Shown here: positions 39,348 to 51,115 of the stretch, one piece after another | How positions within the stretch are numbered: the stretch's first letter is position 1 | How the letters are laid out: every line of letters begins with the position of its first letter | DNA from: Mesorhizobium sp. | Lineage (GTDB): Bacteria; Pseudomonadota; Alphaproteobacteria; Rhizobiales; Rhizobiaceae | DNA length: 64,000 nt | Reading direction: 5' to 3' | NCBI GenBank assembly: GCA_004020645.1 | Contig: SAQL01000001.1 | Location: forward strand, 89,176-153,175 | Translations under genes and position numbers: made by a program | Notes under the pieces: model-generated | Told to the model about the DNA's origin: nothing | The model's database searches: none | What the model saw: only the letters and a program-made list of their open reading frames with translations

Positions 39348-39658
39348 TGGTCCATATCCTTCAAAACCGCCTTGAGCCTTTCGATACGCTCGGGCCAGAA
39401 CGCACGGTAGCGCTCGATCCAGCCGAGCAGTGGGTCGAGCCCTTGCGGATCGGCGCGATAATAAGCGTTGCGGCCGGCTCGCCGCTCGGCCACCAAGCCG
39501 GCGCCGCGCAGCACTGCGAGATGCTGCGAGACGGCCGGTTGCGACACGCTCATGCCGCTGCGCAGTTCCGATACGGTCATCTCGCCGGCGGCGAGCCGTT
39601 CGTAGACGGCGCGGCGCGTCGGGTCGGAAAGCGCTCGAAAAATCTCTGCTTCGATCAT
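39344..39658 (-). CDS. ArsR family transcriptional regulator
   Basis: A 104-residue winged-helix regulator: IFRALSDPTRRAVYERLAAG, recognition helix region SVSQPAVSQHLAVLRGAGLV and wing ERRAGRNAYYR. The usual metal-binding Cys pair (CVC) is absent, so it is the metal-independent subgroup that is paired with SRPBCC proteins. It is coupled to the downstream gene by a 4-bp overlap. Confidence 0.9.
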   Translation of the reverse strand: MIEAEIFRALSDPTRRAVYERLAAGEMTVSELRSGMSVSQPAVSQHLAVLRGAGLVAERRAGRNAYYRADPQGLDPLLGWIERYRAFWPERIERLKAVLKDMDQ

Positions 39659-39702
39659 GATGGAAGCATAAGTGGATACTTATTGGTTTGGCAAGTGCTG
39701 TT

Positions 39703-40092
39703 TTATGGCGCCGCCGGAAGCCAGCGTCTCACCGGCTCGGCAGATCCCTCAAAAATTGCCTCGAAGATTGGTGACGCCAGCACGGCGTGGATGTGAAGCG
39801 TCTCAGTGCCAACGTTTCGAAAACCGTGCTTCCTCTCTGCAGGCACAAGAAGCGACTGTCCGGCACCCAGCGTCATGCAGTCGTCGTCGATCCACATTTC
39901 GGCGGTTCCGACGATGACGGTAAGCACTTCCTCTGCCGAGTGCCAATGTGTCGGAGCCCCGACTCCGGGCTGGACCCATTGTTCAAATATGCAGAGTTGA
40001 CTGGCACCGTTGCCGGCTGAAACCTGCATCCGGGTTTCCACGCCTGCCCGCCACTGCTCTTGCGGCTGGTCCATGTGTGCGATGACTCCCAT
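39703..40092 (-). CDS. cupin-domain protein
   Basis: A 129-residue single-domain cupin with PTHWHSAEEVLTVI (metal His pair and Glu) and a second motif GQSLLVPAERKHGFRN. The start at 40092 gives MGVIAHMDQPQEQW, a natural N-terminus for this family; longer frames reach 40122 or 40179, and the last sits 12 bp from the LexA box that I assign to ssb. The ligand is unknown. Confidence 0.78.
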   Translation of the reverse strand: MGVIAHMDQPQEQWRAGVETRMQVSAGNGASQLCIFEQWVQPGVGAPTHWHSAEEVLTVIVGTAEMWIDDDCMTLGAGQSLLVPAERKHGFRNVGTETLHIHAVLASPIFEAIFEGSAEPVRRWLPAAP

Positions 40093-40190
40093 TCGCAGCC
40101 GCCCAACTTTCGTCCCCGACATATTCGCAATTTCAGACAGACACCCTACCTCTTGCTGACATTCCTTGACAGCCGGCATTGACAAGAATA

Positions 40191-40205
40191 GAACAAAAAA
40201 AGAAC
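40191..40205 (+). promoter_or_regulatory. LexA (SOS) box upstream of ssb
   Basis: GAAC-AAAAAAA-GAAC has the exact 7-bp spacer of the alphaproteobacterial LexA consensus, 102 bp before the ssb start codon. Confidence 0.8.
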
Positions 40206-40306
40206 AAAAACCTTGTGGGAAAAGGCAGCCACGGCAGGCGGGGATTGTCCACAGTCTATAAGGTGAGCGACAGAAATTTTGTTTCGGATAAGCGCGGAGA
40301 AGTATC

Positions 40307-40825
40307 ATGGCGGGTAGCGTCAACAAGGTCATTCTGGTGGGCAATCTCGGGGCGGATCCGGAAATCCGCCGTTTGAATTCGGGTGAGCCGGTCGTCAATA
40401 TCCGCGTCGCCACCTCGGAAAGCTGGCGCGACAAGACTTCCGGCGAGCGCAAGGAAAAGACCGAGTGGCACAATGTCGTCATCTTCAACGAGCAGCTCGC
40501 CAAGGTCGCCGAGCAGTATCTGAAGAAAGGTGCGAAGGTTTATGTCGAGGGCCAGTTGCAGACGCGCAAATGGCAGGACCAGACCGGCAATGACCGCTAC
40601 ACGACCGAGATCGTGGTGCAGAGATTCCGTGGCGACCTGCAGATGCTCGACGCACGCGGGCAGGGCGAGGGCGGTCAGGTCGGCAGCTATACCGGTGGCG
40701 GCAGCAGCCGCGGTACCGATTTCGGCCAGTCCGGCCCGGGCGAGAGTTTCAATCGCGGCGGCAGTGGCGGCAGCAAGGGTGGCGGCGGTTCGTCGCGCGA
40801 ACTGGACGACGAAATTCCGTTCTGA
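40307..40825 (+). CDS. ssb: single-stranded DNA-binding protein
   Basis: A 172-residue SSB: an OB-fold (about 5-110) starting [20 protein letters not shown], a Gly/Ser-rich flexible linker (about 120-163) and the acidic tip DDEIPF that recruits repair and replication proteins. A LexA box upstream indicates SOS induction. In many bacteria ssb is divergent from uvrA; here about 3.1 kb of other genes lie between them. Confidence 0.97.
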   Translation: MAGSVNKVILVGNLGADPEIRRLNSGEPVVNIRVATSESWRDKTSGERKEKTEWHNVVIFNEQLAKVAEQYLKKGAKVYVEGQLQTRKWQDQTGNDRYTTEIVVQRFRGDLQMLDARGQGEGGQVGSYTGGGSSRGTDFGQSGPGESFNRGGSGGSKGGGGSSRELDDEIPF

Positions 40826-40887
40826 TCGCTCGGAGGAACGGCTCTGCGCGAGCTGACAACGCCAGCTATTTGAGGCCACTCATTGGC

Positions 40888-40914
40888 GTCCCGAAAATGG
40901 ATTTTCGGGGACGT
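40888..40914. repeat. small hairpin between ssb and osmC-like gene
   Basis: CGTCCCGAAAAT and ATTTTCGGGGACG form a 12-bp stem with one bulge. No T tract follows, so termination is doubtful; it resembles the dispersed CGAAAAT/ATTTTCGG rhizobial palindromes. Confidence 0.55.
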
Positions 40915-40952
40915 TGTGCGTTTGAGTAGTGCGCGGTGAAAGGACGTATCAG

Positions 40953-41378
40953 ATGAAAGCACGGGTCAAATGGGTCGAGGAGCGCACTTTCGTCGGCGAG
41001 TCCGGCAGCGGTCACAATGTGGTGCTGGGGACCGCGTTCGGGCCGGACGGCAAGACGCCGGGGCCGAGCCCGATGGAACTGGTGCTGCTCGGCACTGGCG
41101 GCTGCTCGGCCTATGATGTGGTCCACATCCTCGAAAAGGGGCGCGAGGCGGTCGAAGACTGCGTGGTCGAACTCGACGCCGACCGGGCGGAGAAGGAACC
41201 CAGGGTGTTCACCCGCATCCATATGCGTTTCATCGTCAAGGGCCGCGCGCTCTCGCGCGACAAGGTGAAACGGGCGATCGATCTTTCGATCGAAAAATAC
41301 TGCTCGGCCACGGCAATGTTGGCCAAGACGGCGACCATCACGCATGATTTCGAGGTTGTCGATACAGCGGCGAAGTAA
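40953..41378 (+). CDS. OsmC family protein
   Basis: A 141-residue OsmC/Ohr-fold protein, YhfA-like subgroup. Cys51 (GTGGCSAYD) and Cys117 (EKYCSAT) keep the 66-residue spacing of the redox cysteines in the family, so a thiol peroxidase-type activity is likely. The start MKARVKWVEE at 40953 has AAAGGA upstream; a longer frame from 40929 adds eight residues. Confidence 0.88.
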   Translation: MKARVKWVEERTFVGESGSGHNVVLGTAFGPDGKTPGPSPMELVLLGTGGCSAYDVVHILEKGREAVEDCVVELDADRAEKEPRVFTRIHMRFIVKGRALSRDKVKRAIDLSIEKYCSATAMLAKTATITHDFEVVDTAAK

Positions 41379-41448
41379 CCGATTAATAAGGGCTGAATAT
41401 TTAGACTTCACGTGGCATCGTCATTTTGCAGCTTGGAGTTTATGTTTA

Positions 41449-42174
41449 ATGTCGATGACCAGTCTGGTGAAGTTTGTATTCGGACCTTCAGCGGAGAGAA
41501 AAAGTAAAAAATCGCTCTATCGACTGTTGGTCGCCGAAACAATTTTGCGGACGATATGGCACGGCCCGCAAGATGAAAAAGGGAATTGCGTCGAAGCTAA
41601 GAGTACGGAAGTGAAGGAACTGTACCGCGCGGGACGTGTTTTCAGTCACAGCTTCATATCGGTTTACGAGCAAGCATCCGGATTGCTCTGGACGCTGGGA
41701 GTCGCCGAACCGGTGAGGCTGGTGAAGGGGCAATGGCACTCCGGAAGCATTCTTCAGGCTTCGTCATGATATTCGGCACAGCACCAACATCGCCGCAACC
41801 TATTCGGAATATTCGTTTCCGTCATTGAACTATGTCTTGCGAACCTATCTCGACCTCGTGTGGGAAAGCGAACATTGGCGTTCTCAGATAGAACCTATCA
41901 TTGATGCCTTGGAGGCCAGAGTCGACCTTGAGCAGATACAGGCACTAGCTAATTCACCAGCACCGCCCGGTCACTGCCTGTCGTCCTTGTGAAACAAGCA
42001 CCAGCCATTGCACAGCTACTCGAGCGATTGGGGTATCTCGAACGCAAGCAAGGTTTTCCACGTTGGACCGAAACCGCACGGCCGGCTCTTGGCGGCAATT
42101 GGTTTGACCTGCGGGGCGGGCCGGTTGAATCCGAGAATGGCCGACTTATGCCCCGGCTTGGGAGTCTAAACTAA
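41449..42174 (+). pseudogene. frameshifted remnant of an unrecognised gene
   Basis: A frame opening MSMTSLVKFVFGPSAERKSK at 41449 (GGAG upstream) reads to a TGA at 41767-41769. The +1 frame then continues with protein-like sequence (FFRLRHDIRHSTNIAATYSE, then YVLRTYLDLVWESEHW) to about 41990, and the first frame resumes near 41950 (VKQAPAIAQLLERLGYLERK) to 42174. Three pieces in alternating frames with plausible protein composition suggest at least two indels. Base composition is AT-richer and codon use less biased than in neighbours. I do not recognise the family. Confidence 0.6.
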
Positions 42175-42194
42175 ACGTATTGTCGTTCGTCGGT

Positions 42195-42827
42195 TCAGGG
42201 AGCCGCCATCAGCGCCTTGACGCCGTCGGCGACGAACTGCACGGCGAGTGCCGCCAGGATGACACCGAGCAGCCGGGTCAGGATCGAGCGGCCGGTCTGG
42301 CCGAGGATGCGGTCGATGCGCTCGGCCAGCACGAACACCAGGTAGGTGATGACAAGACAGATCGCGATGATGCCAACCAAAGCAGCCTGCGCGCCAAAAC
42401 CTGGAAAAGAGCCGGCGAGCAGGACGGTCGCTGAAATCGCTCCCGGACCGGCGATCAGCGGGATCGCCAGCGGAAAGGCGGCGATGTTGTGGATCATGTC
42501 CTTGGTGACGGCGACGTCGCCGATCTTCTCCTTGCGGTCCTGCCGGCGCTCGAACACCATTTCGAAGGCGATGAAGAACAGCAGGAACCCGCCGGCGACG
42601 CGGAAGGCCGGCAGCGTGATGCCGAACACCGACAGGATCGACGCGCCGGCGATTGCGAACACCGCCATCACCAGGAACGCGATGATCGAGGCGCGCACGG
42701 AAACCTGGTTGCGCTCCTCGCGGTTCATGCCGCGCGTTACGGCGAGGAAGAGCGGCGCCAGGCCAGGCGGGTCGATGGTCACGAGAATGGTGACGAAGGC
42801 GTTGAACAGGCTGTCGAAGCTCGGCAT
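42195..42827 (-). CDS. MarC family integral membrane protein
   Basis: A 210-residue protein with six membrane helices. Family marks: FVTILVTIDPPGLAPLFLAV near the start, MNREERNQVSVRAS and IPLIAGPGAISATVLL. MarC/UPF0056 proteins have no established transport substrate. The start at 42827 matches the family N-terminus; frames reaching further upstream are artefacts. Confidence 0.92.
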   Translation of the reverse strand: MPSFDSLFNAFVTILVTIDPPGLAPLFLAVTRGMNREERNQVSVRASIIAFLVMAVFAIAGASILSVFGITLPAFRVAGGFLLFFIAFEMVFERRQDRKEKIGDVAVTKDMIHNIAAFPLAIPLIAGPGAISATVLLAGSFPGFGAQAALVGIIAICLVITYLVFVLAERIDRILGQTGRSILTRLLGVILAALAVQFVADGVKALMAAP

Positions 42828-42905
42828 CTCTGACCCTCCCCGCCGGGCGGTGCCCGAGACGCCTGCATTGGTAGAGCAAAGCGGCGTCAGGGGAAACCGT
42901 GCAGG

Positions 42906-43439
42906 TCAGGTGCTGGCGCGCCGCGCCAGGAACTCGACTTCGAGCCGCCAGGTCGCGCCGTCGTCCTGCGAGCGTTCGCCCAGCCAGCGGAACGAATTTT
43001 CGGTGATGCGGGAAAAACTCCAGCGCACCGAAGCGCCGGTGCCGTCAGCGCCTTGCTGGACGATGGTGTCGCCCTCGGCACGGCCGAGCTGGCGGCTGTA
43101 ATACTGGGTGCGCGGATCGCTCCAGAAGATATGCCAGCCGTCGACGCCGGGGTCATAGACGCGCAGTGTCGTGCCATAGAAGGTCCATTTGCCGAGGGAA
43201 CTCTGTGCGCCAGTGTTCCGCGCGGGCAGGATCCATACGTCCTGGATCGCGCGGCCTTCGAGCACCCAGCCGAAATGCACCTCGCCGCGCCCGGTCAGCA
43301 CCTGGCCGTCTTCGAGATGGCGCGTGGCGTCGAACGTCCAAGGGCCGACGAAGCGGCCGTAAAGATCCAGTTTCTCGGCAAGGTTCGCGGCTGGCCCGTC
43401 GCTGTGCAGGGCTTCGGCAAAGGAGGATGAATTGAACAT
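42906..43439 (-). CDS. hypothetical protein paired with AraC regulator
   Basis: A 177-residue, soluble, beta-rich protein with many Trp/Gly turns (GRFVGPWTFDATRHLEDGQV, GEVHFGWVLEGRAIQDVW, WHIFWSDPRTQYYSRQ), similar in feel to small lipocalin-like DUF1579-type proteins. It is divergent from an AraC-type regulator gene with 86 bp between starts, which suggests that the regulator controls it. Function not known. Confidence 0.75.
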   Translation of the reverse strand: MFNSSSFAEALHSDGPAANLAEKLDLYGRFVGPWTFDATRHLEDGQVLTGRGEVHFGWVLEGRAIQDVWILPARNTGAQSSLGKWTFYGTTLRVYDPGVDGWHIFWSDPRTQYYSRQLGRAEGDTIVQQGADGTGASVRWSFSRITENSFRWLGERSQDDGATWRLEVEFLARRAST

Positions 43440-43525
43440 GGTTGTGGTCTCTTTTTGTCAGCAGACCGGGATGGATACGCCGCGCCAGGCTTCTTGCGCT
43501 TGGGAAAAATTGCTATGTTTCGGCC

Positions 43526-44380
43526 ATGACGACGAGCGCGCATACACTGGCGTCCGGAAAAGGCTGGCAGGTGTCGGACGTGGTCTGCACTGCCGGCGCC
43601 GCTGATCGCCCGTTCGAGGAAGAGCATCGCAACTTCTGCGTCGCCGTGGTCACCAACGGCACCTTCCGCTACCGCGCACGCCAGGGCACGGCGATGTTGA
43701 CGCCGGGCGCGCTTCTGCTCGGCAACCCTGGCACCTGCTATGAGTGTGGGCACGAGCATGGCGCCGGCGACCGCTGCATCTCCTTCCATTTCGGGCCGGC
43801 CTATATGGAACAGATCGCCGCCGACACGCCGGGCGCGAAGAGGCTGGCCTTCGAGACGCCGCGGCTGCCGCCCTTGCCGGCGTTGGCACCGCTGCTGGCC
43901 GAGGCGGAGGCTGCGCGCGAGACGGCCGACATTGAGGCGTTCGAGGAACTCGGACTGCGGATTGCCGGCGCAGCAGTCGCCTCCGGCGTCACGCCCGCTG
44001 CCCGGGTGCCGAGCCGCCGCGACCAGAAACGAGTCGCGGAGGCGGTGCGGCGCATTGAGCTGGATGCCGACCGGCCGGTCTCGCTGGCCGAGCTTGCAAG
44101 CGAGACGGCGACCAGCCCCTACCATTTCCTGCGCAGCTTCCGACACGTCGCGGGCATGACGCCGTACCAGTTCCTGCTGAAAACCCGGCTGCACAGGGCG
44201 GCGGTGCGGCTGCGCATGTCGGACGAGGCGATCTCGACGATCGCCTTCGAGGCAGGGTTCAACGATTTATCGACCTTCAACCGCCGTTTCCGGCGCGTGA
44301 TGGGGGAGGCGCCCGGCGCCTATCGGATCCGGCGGCGAGGCGATAAATTGCTGAACGCATCTGCCGTTCCGGCTTTGTGA
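43526..44380 (+). CDS. AraC family transcriptional regulator
   Basis: A 284-residue regulator: N-terminal cupin-like sensor (about 1-120) and C-terminal AraC double helix-turn-helix (about 180-275) with SLAELASETATSPYHFLRSF and AISTIAFEAGFNDLSTFNRR. The start at 43526 follows the natural N-terminus; the longer frame crosses the divergent promoter. Its likely target is the divergent gene at 42906. Confidence 0.9.
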   Translation: MTTSAHTLASGKGWQVSDVVCTAGAADRPFEEEHRNFCVAVVTNGTFRYRARQGTAMLTPGALLLGNPGTCYECGHEHGAGDRCISFHFGPAYMEQIAADTPGAKRLAFETPRLPPLPALAPLLAEAEAARETADIEAFEELGLRIAGAAVASGVTPAARVPSRRDQKRVAEAVRRIELDADRPVSLAELASETATSPYHFLRSFRHVAGMTPYQFLLKTRLHRAAVRLRMSDEAISTIAFEAGFNDLSTFNRRFRRVMGEAPGAYRIRRRGDKLLNASAVPAL

Positions 44381-44571
44381 AGCAAAGTTGGCCTGACAAT
44401 GAGCTTTGCCCCGGCGGCCATGAAAAGCGCCTCGGCCATATCGTCGCAATCAGTGATATCCTTTTGAAATCACCACAAAAATCGACACTGGAAAACTACC
44501 GCGGACGTTGGAGTTTCGACCCGGCTTCCTATATAAGCACCGAGTGATTCCCGATTAGATTGTGACCTGAT

Positions 44572-47382
<2,811 letters not shown>

Positions 47383-47441
47383 GCCTTGATTGGGGAGTGC
47401 CGGCCCGATGGGTCCGGCGCCGTCAACAAATAGCGGCTGGT

Positions 47442-47594
47442 TCAGAAGTGGCGATAAGGCTTGCGGATACCGAAGCCTTCGAACCGTTTGGTGTTGGCCT
47501 TGGCGCGGACACGCCCTGCTTCCTGATGCAGCCCGAATACGGTGGCTATCAGCGTGGCGACGGTCATTGCGGCGGCGAGCATGTAGATCAGCAT
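47442..47594 (-). CDS. small membrane protein (50 aa)
   Basis: A 50-codon frame opening MLIYMLAAAMTVATLIATVF, i.e. one N-terminal membrane helix, followed by a basic cytoplasmic tail ending GIRKPYRHF. GGAG lies 9 bp before ATG. It is convergent with gyrA, 59 bp after the gyrA stop. The composition, ribosome-binding site and clean stop make it a likely real gene, function unknown. Confidence 0.6.
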   Translation of the reverse strand: MLIYMLAAAMTVATLIATVFGLHQEAGRVRAKANTKRFEGFGIRKPYRHF

Positions 47595-47732
47595 GTGCGT
47601 GTTCTCCTGCACCTAGCAACGATTACATGGGGTTTTGGTTTCATCTTCTGAAGCTGCAACCTAGTGAACGCTGCGTGAAGCCTTCGTGATCGGCCCATTC
47701 ATTGGTCGTTCATCTCGGTCAAAAGGTTCACT

Positions 47733-47835
47733 CAAAGCGCATCGCGATTAACGTGGCTCAGCCGATGCGCTGTGAGTCCCCGTTCTGGGTGCATGTCGTT
47801 GTCCCAAAGCCGCTGCGCACTTTTGGGCCACATGC
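47733..47835. repeat. double-palindrome rhizobial intergenic element, copy 2
   Basis: First hairpin CAAAGCGCATCG/CGATGCGCTGTG, second hairpin GCATGTCGTTGTCCCAAAGC with ...TTTTGGGCCACATGC, enclosing CCGCTGCGCAC. It is the same module order as at 21414-21519, more diverged. Confidence 0.75.
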
Positions 47836-47887
47836 GGCTCGCTGATCGGATTGCCTTTGCGAGAGAGGCTCGCTAGAAGCACCTGCC

Positions 47888-48388
47888 ATGACCGAACGCA
47901 TCGCCCTTTATGCCGGCTCCTTCGACCCGCTGACCAACGGCCATCTCGATGTGCTGAAGGCGTCGCTGGCCGTGGCGGACACCGTCTATGCGGCGATCGG
48001 CACTCATCCCGGCAAAAAGCCGCTGTTTTCCTTCGAAGAACGGGTCGGCCTCATCGAAGCAGCGACGAAGGCCGAATTCGGCCGCGACGGCGCCCGCATC
48101 AAGGTTGTCGCCTTCGATGGGTTGGTCATCGACGCGGCCAGGAAGCAGGGCGCCTCGATCATGATCCGCGGCCTGCGCGACGGCACCGATCTCGACTACG
48201 AGATGCAGATGGCCGGCATGAACGAGACCATGGCGCCGGAATTGCAGACGGTTTTTCTGCCCGCCAGCCCTTCGGTGCGAACCATTACCGCCACACTTGT
48301 CCGTCAGATAGCCTCGATGGGAGGCGACATCCGCCCCTTCGTGCCGGCGGCTGTGGCCGGCGCACTTACCGCCAAATTTGCGAAATAA
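47888..48388 (+). CDS. coaD: phosphopantetheine adenylyltransferase
   Basis: A 166-residue nucleotidyltransferase that adenylates 4'-phosphopantetheine in coenzyme A synthesis. Motifs: [15 protein letters not shown] (HxGH-like motif TNGH), the [12 protein letters not shown] block, and the ISSTxxR-equivalent [16 protein letters not shown]. Normal length. Confidence 0.95.
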   Translation: MTERIALYAGSFDPLTNGHLDVLKASLAVADTVYAAIGTHPGKKPLFSFEERVGLIEAATKAEFGRDGARIKVVAFDGLVIDAARKQGASIMIRGLRDGTDLDYEMQMAGMNETMAPELQTVFLPASPSVRTITATLVRQIASMGGDIRPFVPAAVAGALTAKFAK

Positions 48389-48463
48389 TGCATGTCGCCC
48401 AAACGTGGAACCCGGCTTTGGGACAACGACATGTACGAAACAAAGGTTTTCGGAGAAATATCC

Positions 48464-49054
48464 ATGCCGCTCAAAAGGCTCGCCACCAGCTTTGTCGTTG
48501 TTTTCGGTCTTGTGGCTGCATCTGTTTCGGCGTTCGCCGCCGATCCGGAAAACACCATGATCATCACTCTGAAGGGCGGCGACGTGACCATCGCGCTCAG
48601 GCCCGATCTCGCGCCGAAGCATGTCGAGCAGATCAAGAAGCTGGTGCGTCAGGGCGCTTACGACAACGTCGCTTTCCACCGCGTCATCGACGGCTTCATG
48701 GCGCAGACCGGCGACGTGAAGTTCGGCAACATGAAGAGCGGCTTCAACGCCGATGCTGTCGGTACTGGTGGTTCCGATCTTCCCGACCTGCCGGCCGAAT
48801 TCTCGACGTCCGAGCGCTACGAGCGCGGCGTGGTCGGCATGGCCCGCTCGCAGGACCCGGATTCCGCCAATTCGCAGTTCTTCATCATGTTCGCGCCGGC
48901 GCCGCCGCTCGATGGCCAGTACACCATCGTCGGTAATGTCGAGAAAGGCATGGAGTTGGTGGACCAGATAAAGAAAGGCGACGAGGCGCAGAACGGGGTC
49001 GTCACCGGTCCCGATCGCATGATCAAGGTGCGCATCGCCGCCGACGGCAAGTAA
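48464..49054 (+). CDS. periplasmic cyclophilin-type peptidyl-prolyl isomerase
   Basis: A 196-residue PPIase with signal peptide MPLKRLATSFVVVFGLVAAS cleaved near SAFA. The cyclophilin core shows FHRVIDGFMAQTGDV, SANSQFFIMFAPAPPLDGQY and YTIVGNVEKGMELVD. The start at 48464 has GGAGAAA upstream; frames from 48392 or 48431 add non-family sequence. It is followed 28 bp later by a cytoplasmic paralogue, a tandem duplicate pair. Confidence 0.9.
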   Translation: MPLKRLATSFVVVFGLVAASVSAFAADPENTMIITLKGGDVTIALRPDLAPKHVEQIKKLVRQGAYDNVAFHRVIDGFMAQTGDVKFGNMKSGFNADAVGTGGSDLPDLPAEFSTSERYERGVVGMARSQDPDSANSQFFIMFAPAPPLDGQYTIVGNVEKGMELVDQIKKGDEAQNGVVTGPDRMIKVRIAADGK

Positions 49055-49082
49055 ACCCATTTGTTTCAAAGGATATTCTGAC

Positions 49083-49595
49083 ATGGCCGAGATCAAGGAC
49101 CGCGAGAACGCGCTCATCATGGAAACGACCAAGGGCAAGGTCGTCATCGAACTGTTTCCCGATCTGGCACCCGGCCATGTCGGCCGTATCAAGGAACTGG
49201 CGCGCGAAGGCGCTTATGACGGCGTGGTGTTCCACCGCGTCATCGACGGCTTCATGGCGCAGACCGGGGACGTGAAATTCGGCAATTCCAGCAAGCCCTC
49301 TTTCGCACCGTCGCGCGCCGGCACGGGCGGCTCCGACAAGCCCGATCTGAAGGCGGAGTTCTCCAACGCCAATCACGGACGCGGCACCTGCTCGATGGCG
49401 CGCTCGCAGAACCCGAACTCGGCCAACTCGCAGTTCTTCATCTGCTTCGACGATGCCGCCTTCCTCAACCGCCAATACACGGTCTGGGGCCAGGTCATCG
49501 AAGGCATGGACAATGTCGATAAGATCAAGCGCGGCGAGCCGGTGCCGGATCCTGACAAGATCGTGTCGCTGAAGGTGGCGGCCGACGTAAGATGA
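49083..49595 (+). CDS. ppiB: cytoplasmic cyclophilin-type peptidyl-prolyl isomerase
   Basis: A 170-residue cyclophilin without a signal peptide: FHRVIDGFMAQTGDVKFGNS, SMARSQNPNSANSQFFICF and YTVWGQVIEGMDNVDKIKRG. It is a close paralogue of the preceding periplasmic enzyme. Its stop overlaps the next start by 4 bp. Confidence 0.93.
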   Translation: MAEIKDRENALIMETTKGKVVIELFPDLAPGHVGRIKELAREGAYDGVVFHRVIDGFMAQTGDVKFGNSSKPSFAPSRAGTGGSDKPDLKAEFSNANHGRGTCSMARSQNPNSANSQFFICFDDAAFLNRQYTVWGQVIEGMDNVDKIKRGEPVPDPDKIVSLKVAADVR

Positions 49596-49990
49596 CCTAC
49601 CGAGCTGTCGCGGCGATCACTCTGATGCTTGTCGCGGCGGCTACTCCGGCGCTGGCGACAGAATCGATTGTTTGCAGCGCTGAAGGCGACGCTGCATCGA
49701 TCGACGTCCTGATGGGGCACACTGCCGTCATCGCGGTTTCGCGCGTATGGCTTGATGCCGGCGGCAGGAACTGGACCACCGACGGTCAGCCGGGTTCGAC
49801 GAAAGTCATCGTCGGACAGGCATTCGAGGACGACCAGCACATGGCGATCGATCTCACCGATGAGGGCATCAGCTCGATCGTAGCCAAATTGCGACTGGTC
49901 AAGGCCAGCGAACAGTCCAATTTCGCAATGGGCGGCACGCTGAGCATCGACGGTGTTGGCGCCTGGGCGGTGACCTGCCCGGAATTTTGA
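49592..49990 (+). CDS. small exported protein of unknown function
   Basis: A 132-residue protein with signal peptide MTYRAVAAITLMLVAAATPA cleaved near ALA. Two cysteines (IVCSAEG, AVTCPEF) at the ends of the mature chain probably pair. It is predicted to be a beta-sandwich-like periplasmic protein. Its start overlaps ppiB by 4 bp and it ends 12 bp before queA, so it sits in a ppiB-queA-tgt operon. Confidence 0.78.
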   Translation: MTYRAVAAITLMLVAAATPALATESIVCSAEGDAASIDVLMGHTAVIAVSRVWLDAGGRNWTTDGQPGSTKVIVGQAFEDDQHMAIDLTDEGISSIVAKLRLVKASEQSNFAMGGTLSIDGVGAWAVTCPEF

Positions 49991-50002
49991 GGCGGGGTTT
50001 TC

Positions 50003-51115
50003 TTGCGCGTCGATCTATTCGACTTTGATCTGCCGGAGGAGCGCATCGCGCTTCGACCGGCGGAACCGCGCGACAGCGCCAAAATGCTGGTTGTCAGGCC
50101 GGGTGAGGGACTTGAGGACCGGACGGTGCGCGAGCTGCCGTCCCTGCTCGAGACCGGTGACGTGCTGGTCTTCAACGATACCAAGGTCATCCCGGCGCAG
50201 CTGAAAGGCATCAGGCGGCGCGGCGAAGCAGCGGCGCAGGTCGAAGCCACGCTGCATATGCGGGTGGCTCCCGACCGGTGGCTGGCTTTCATGCGGCCGG
50301 GCAAGCGCATCGCCGTCGGCGACCGCATCCATTTCGGCCATGACGCCAATTCCTGTTTTCTCGGCCAGCTCGATGCCACGGTGATCGAGAAGGGCGAGGC
50401 CGGCGAGGCTTTGCTCGGTTTTGACCTCTCAGGTCCGTTTCTCGACGAGGCGCTGCACGCTGTCGGCCACATTCCGCTGCCGCCTTATATCGCTTCGAAG
50501 CGCGACGATGACGAACGCGACCGCAAAGACTACCAGACGATCTACGCCAGGGAGGAGGGGGCTGTGGCGGCACCCACTGCCGGCCTGCATTTCACGCCCG
50601 AGCTTTTCGCGGCACTCGATGCCAAGGGGGTCGAACGGCGCTTCGTCACCTTGCATGTCGGCGCCGGTACGTTTCTGCCGGTGAAAGTCGACGACACCGC
50701 CGATCACAAGATGCATGCCGAGATCGGATCGGTCAGCCCGGAAACCGCCGAGGCGCTGAACACAGCAAAGGCGCGTGGCGGGCGCATCATCGCCGTCGGT
50801 ACGACGTCGCTGCGCCTGCTGGAGAGCGCCACGCGGGAGGACGGCACATTGGCCGGATGGTCGGGTCCGACCGACATCTTCATCACGCCCGGCTATCGTT
50901 TCAAGGCCGCTGACATGCTGATGACCAATTTCCATCTGCCGCGTTCGACGCTGTTCATGCTGGTTTCGGCGTTTTGCGGTCTGGAAACGATGCGTGCGGC
51001 CTATGCGCATGCCATCGAGACCCGCTACAGGTTCTACTCCTACGGAGATGCAAGCCTTCTGTTCAAAGAGGAGAACGATGGACGCGCGCCCGGTATAGAA
51101 CAAGGAATTCAATGA
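50003..51115 (+). CDS. queA: S-adenosylmethionine:tRNA ribosyltransferase-isomerase
   Basis: A 370-residue QueA, which converts 7-aminomethyl-deazaguanine in tRNA to epoxyqueuosine. Marks: [20 protein letters not shown] at the start, [36 protein letters not shown]-type block ([11 protein letters not shown]) and [15 protein letters not shown]. The start is TTG at 50003, at the conserved N-terminus. The stop overlaps the tgt start by 4 bp, so the queuosine genes are coupled. Confidence 0.95.
   Translation: MRVDLFDFDLPEERIALRPAEPRDSAKMLVVRPGEGLEDRTVRELPSLLETGDVLVFNDTKVIPAQLKGIRRRGEAAAQVEATLHMRVAPDRWLAFMRPGKRIAVGDRIHFGHDANSCFLGQLDATVIEKGEAGEALLGFDLSGPFLDEALHAVGHIPLPPYIASKRDDDERDRKDYQTIYAREEGAVAAPTAGLHFTPELFAALDAKGVERRFVTLHVGAGTFLPVKVDDTADHKMHAEIGSVSPETAEALNTAKARGGRIIAVGTTSLRLLESATREDGTLAGWSGPTDIFITPGYRFKAADMLMTNFHLPRSTLFMLVSAFCGLETMRAAYAHAIETRYRFYSYGDASLLFKEENDGRAPGIEQGIQ

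Noticed and set aside
40122-40179. Longer starts for the cupin gene, which would put it under the LexA box at 40191
   Set aside because: The family N-terminus begins at 40092, and the LexA box is placed well for ssb on the other strand; cupin control by LexA is not supported.
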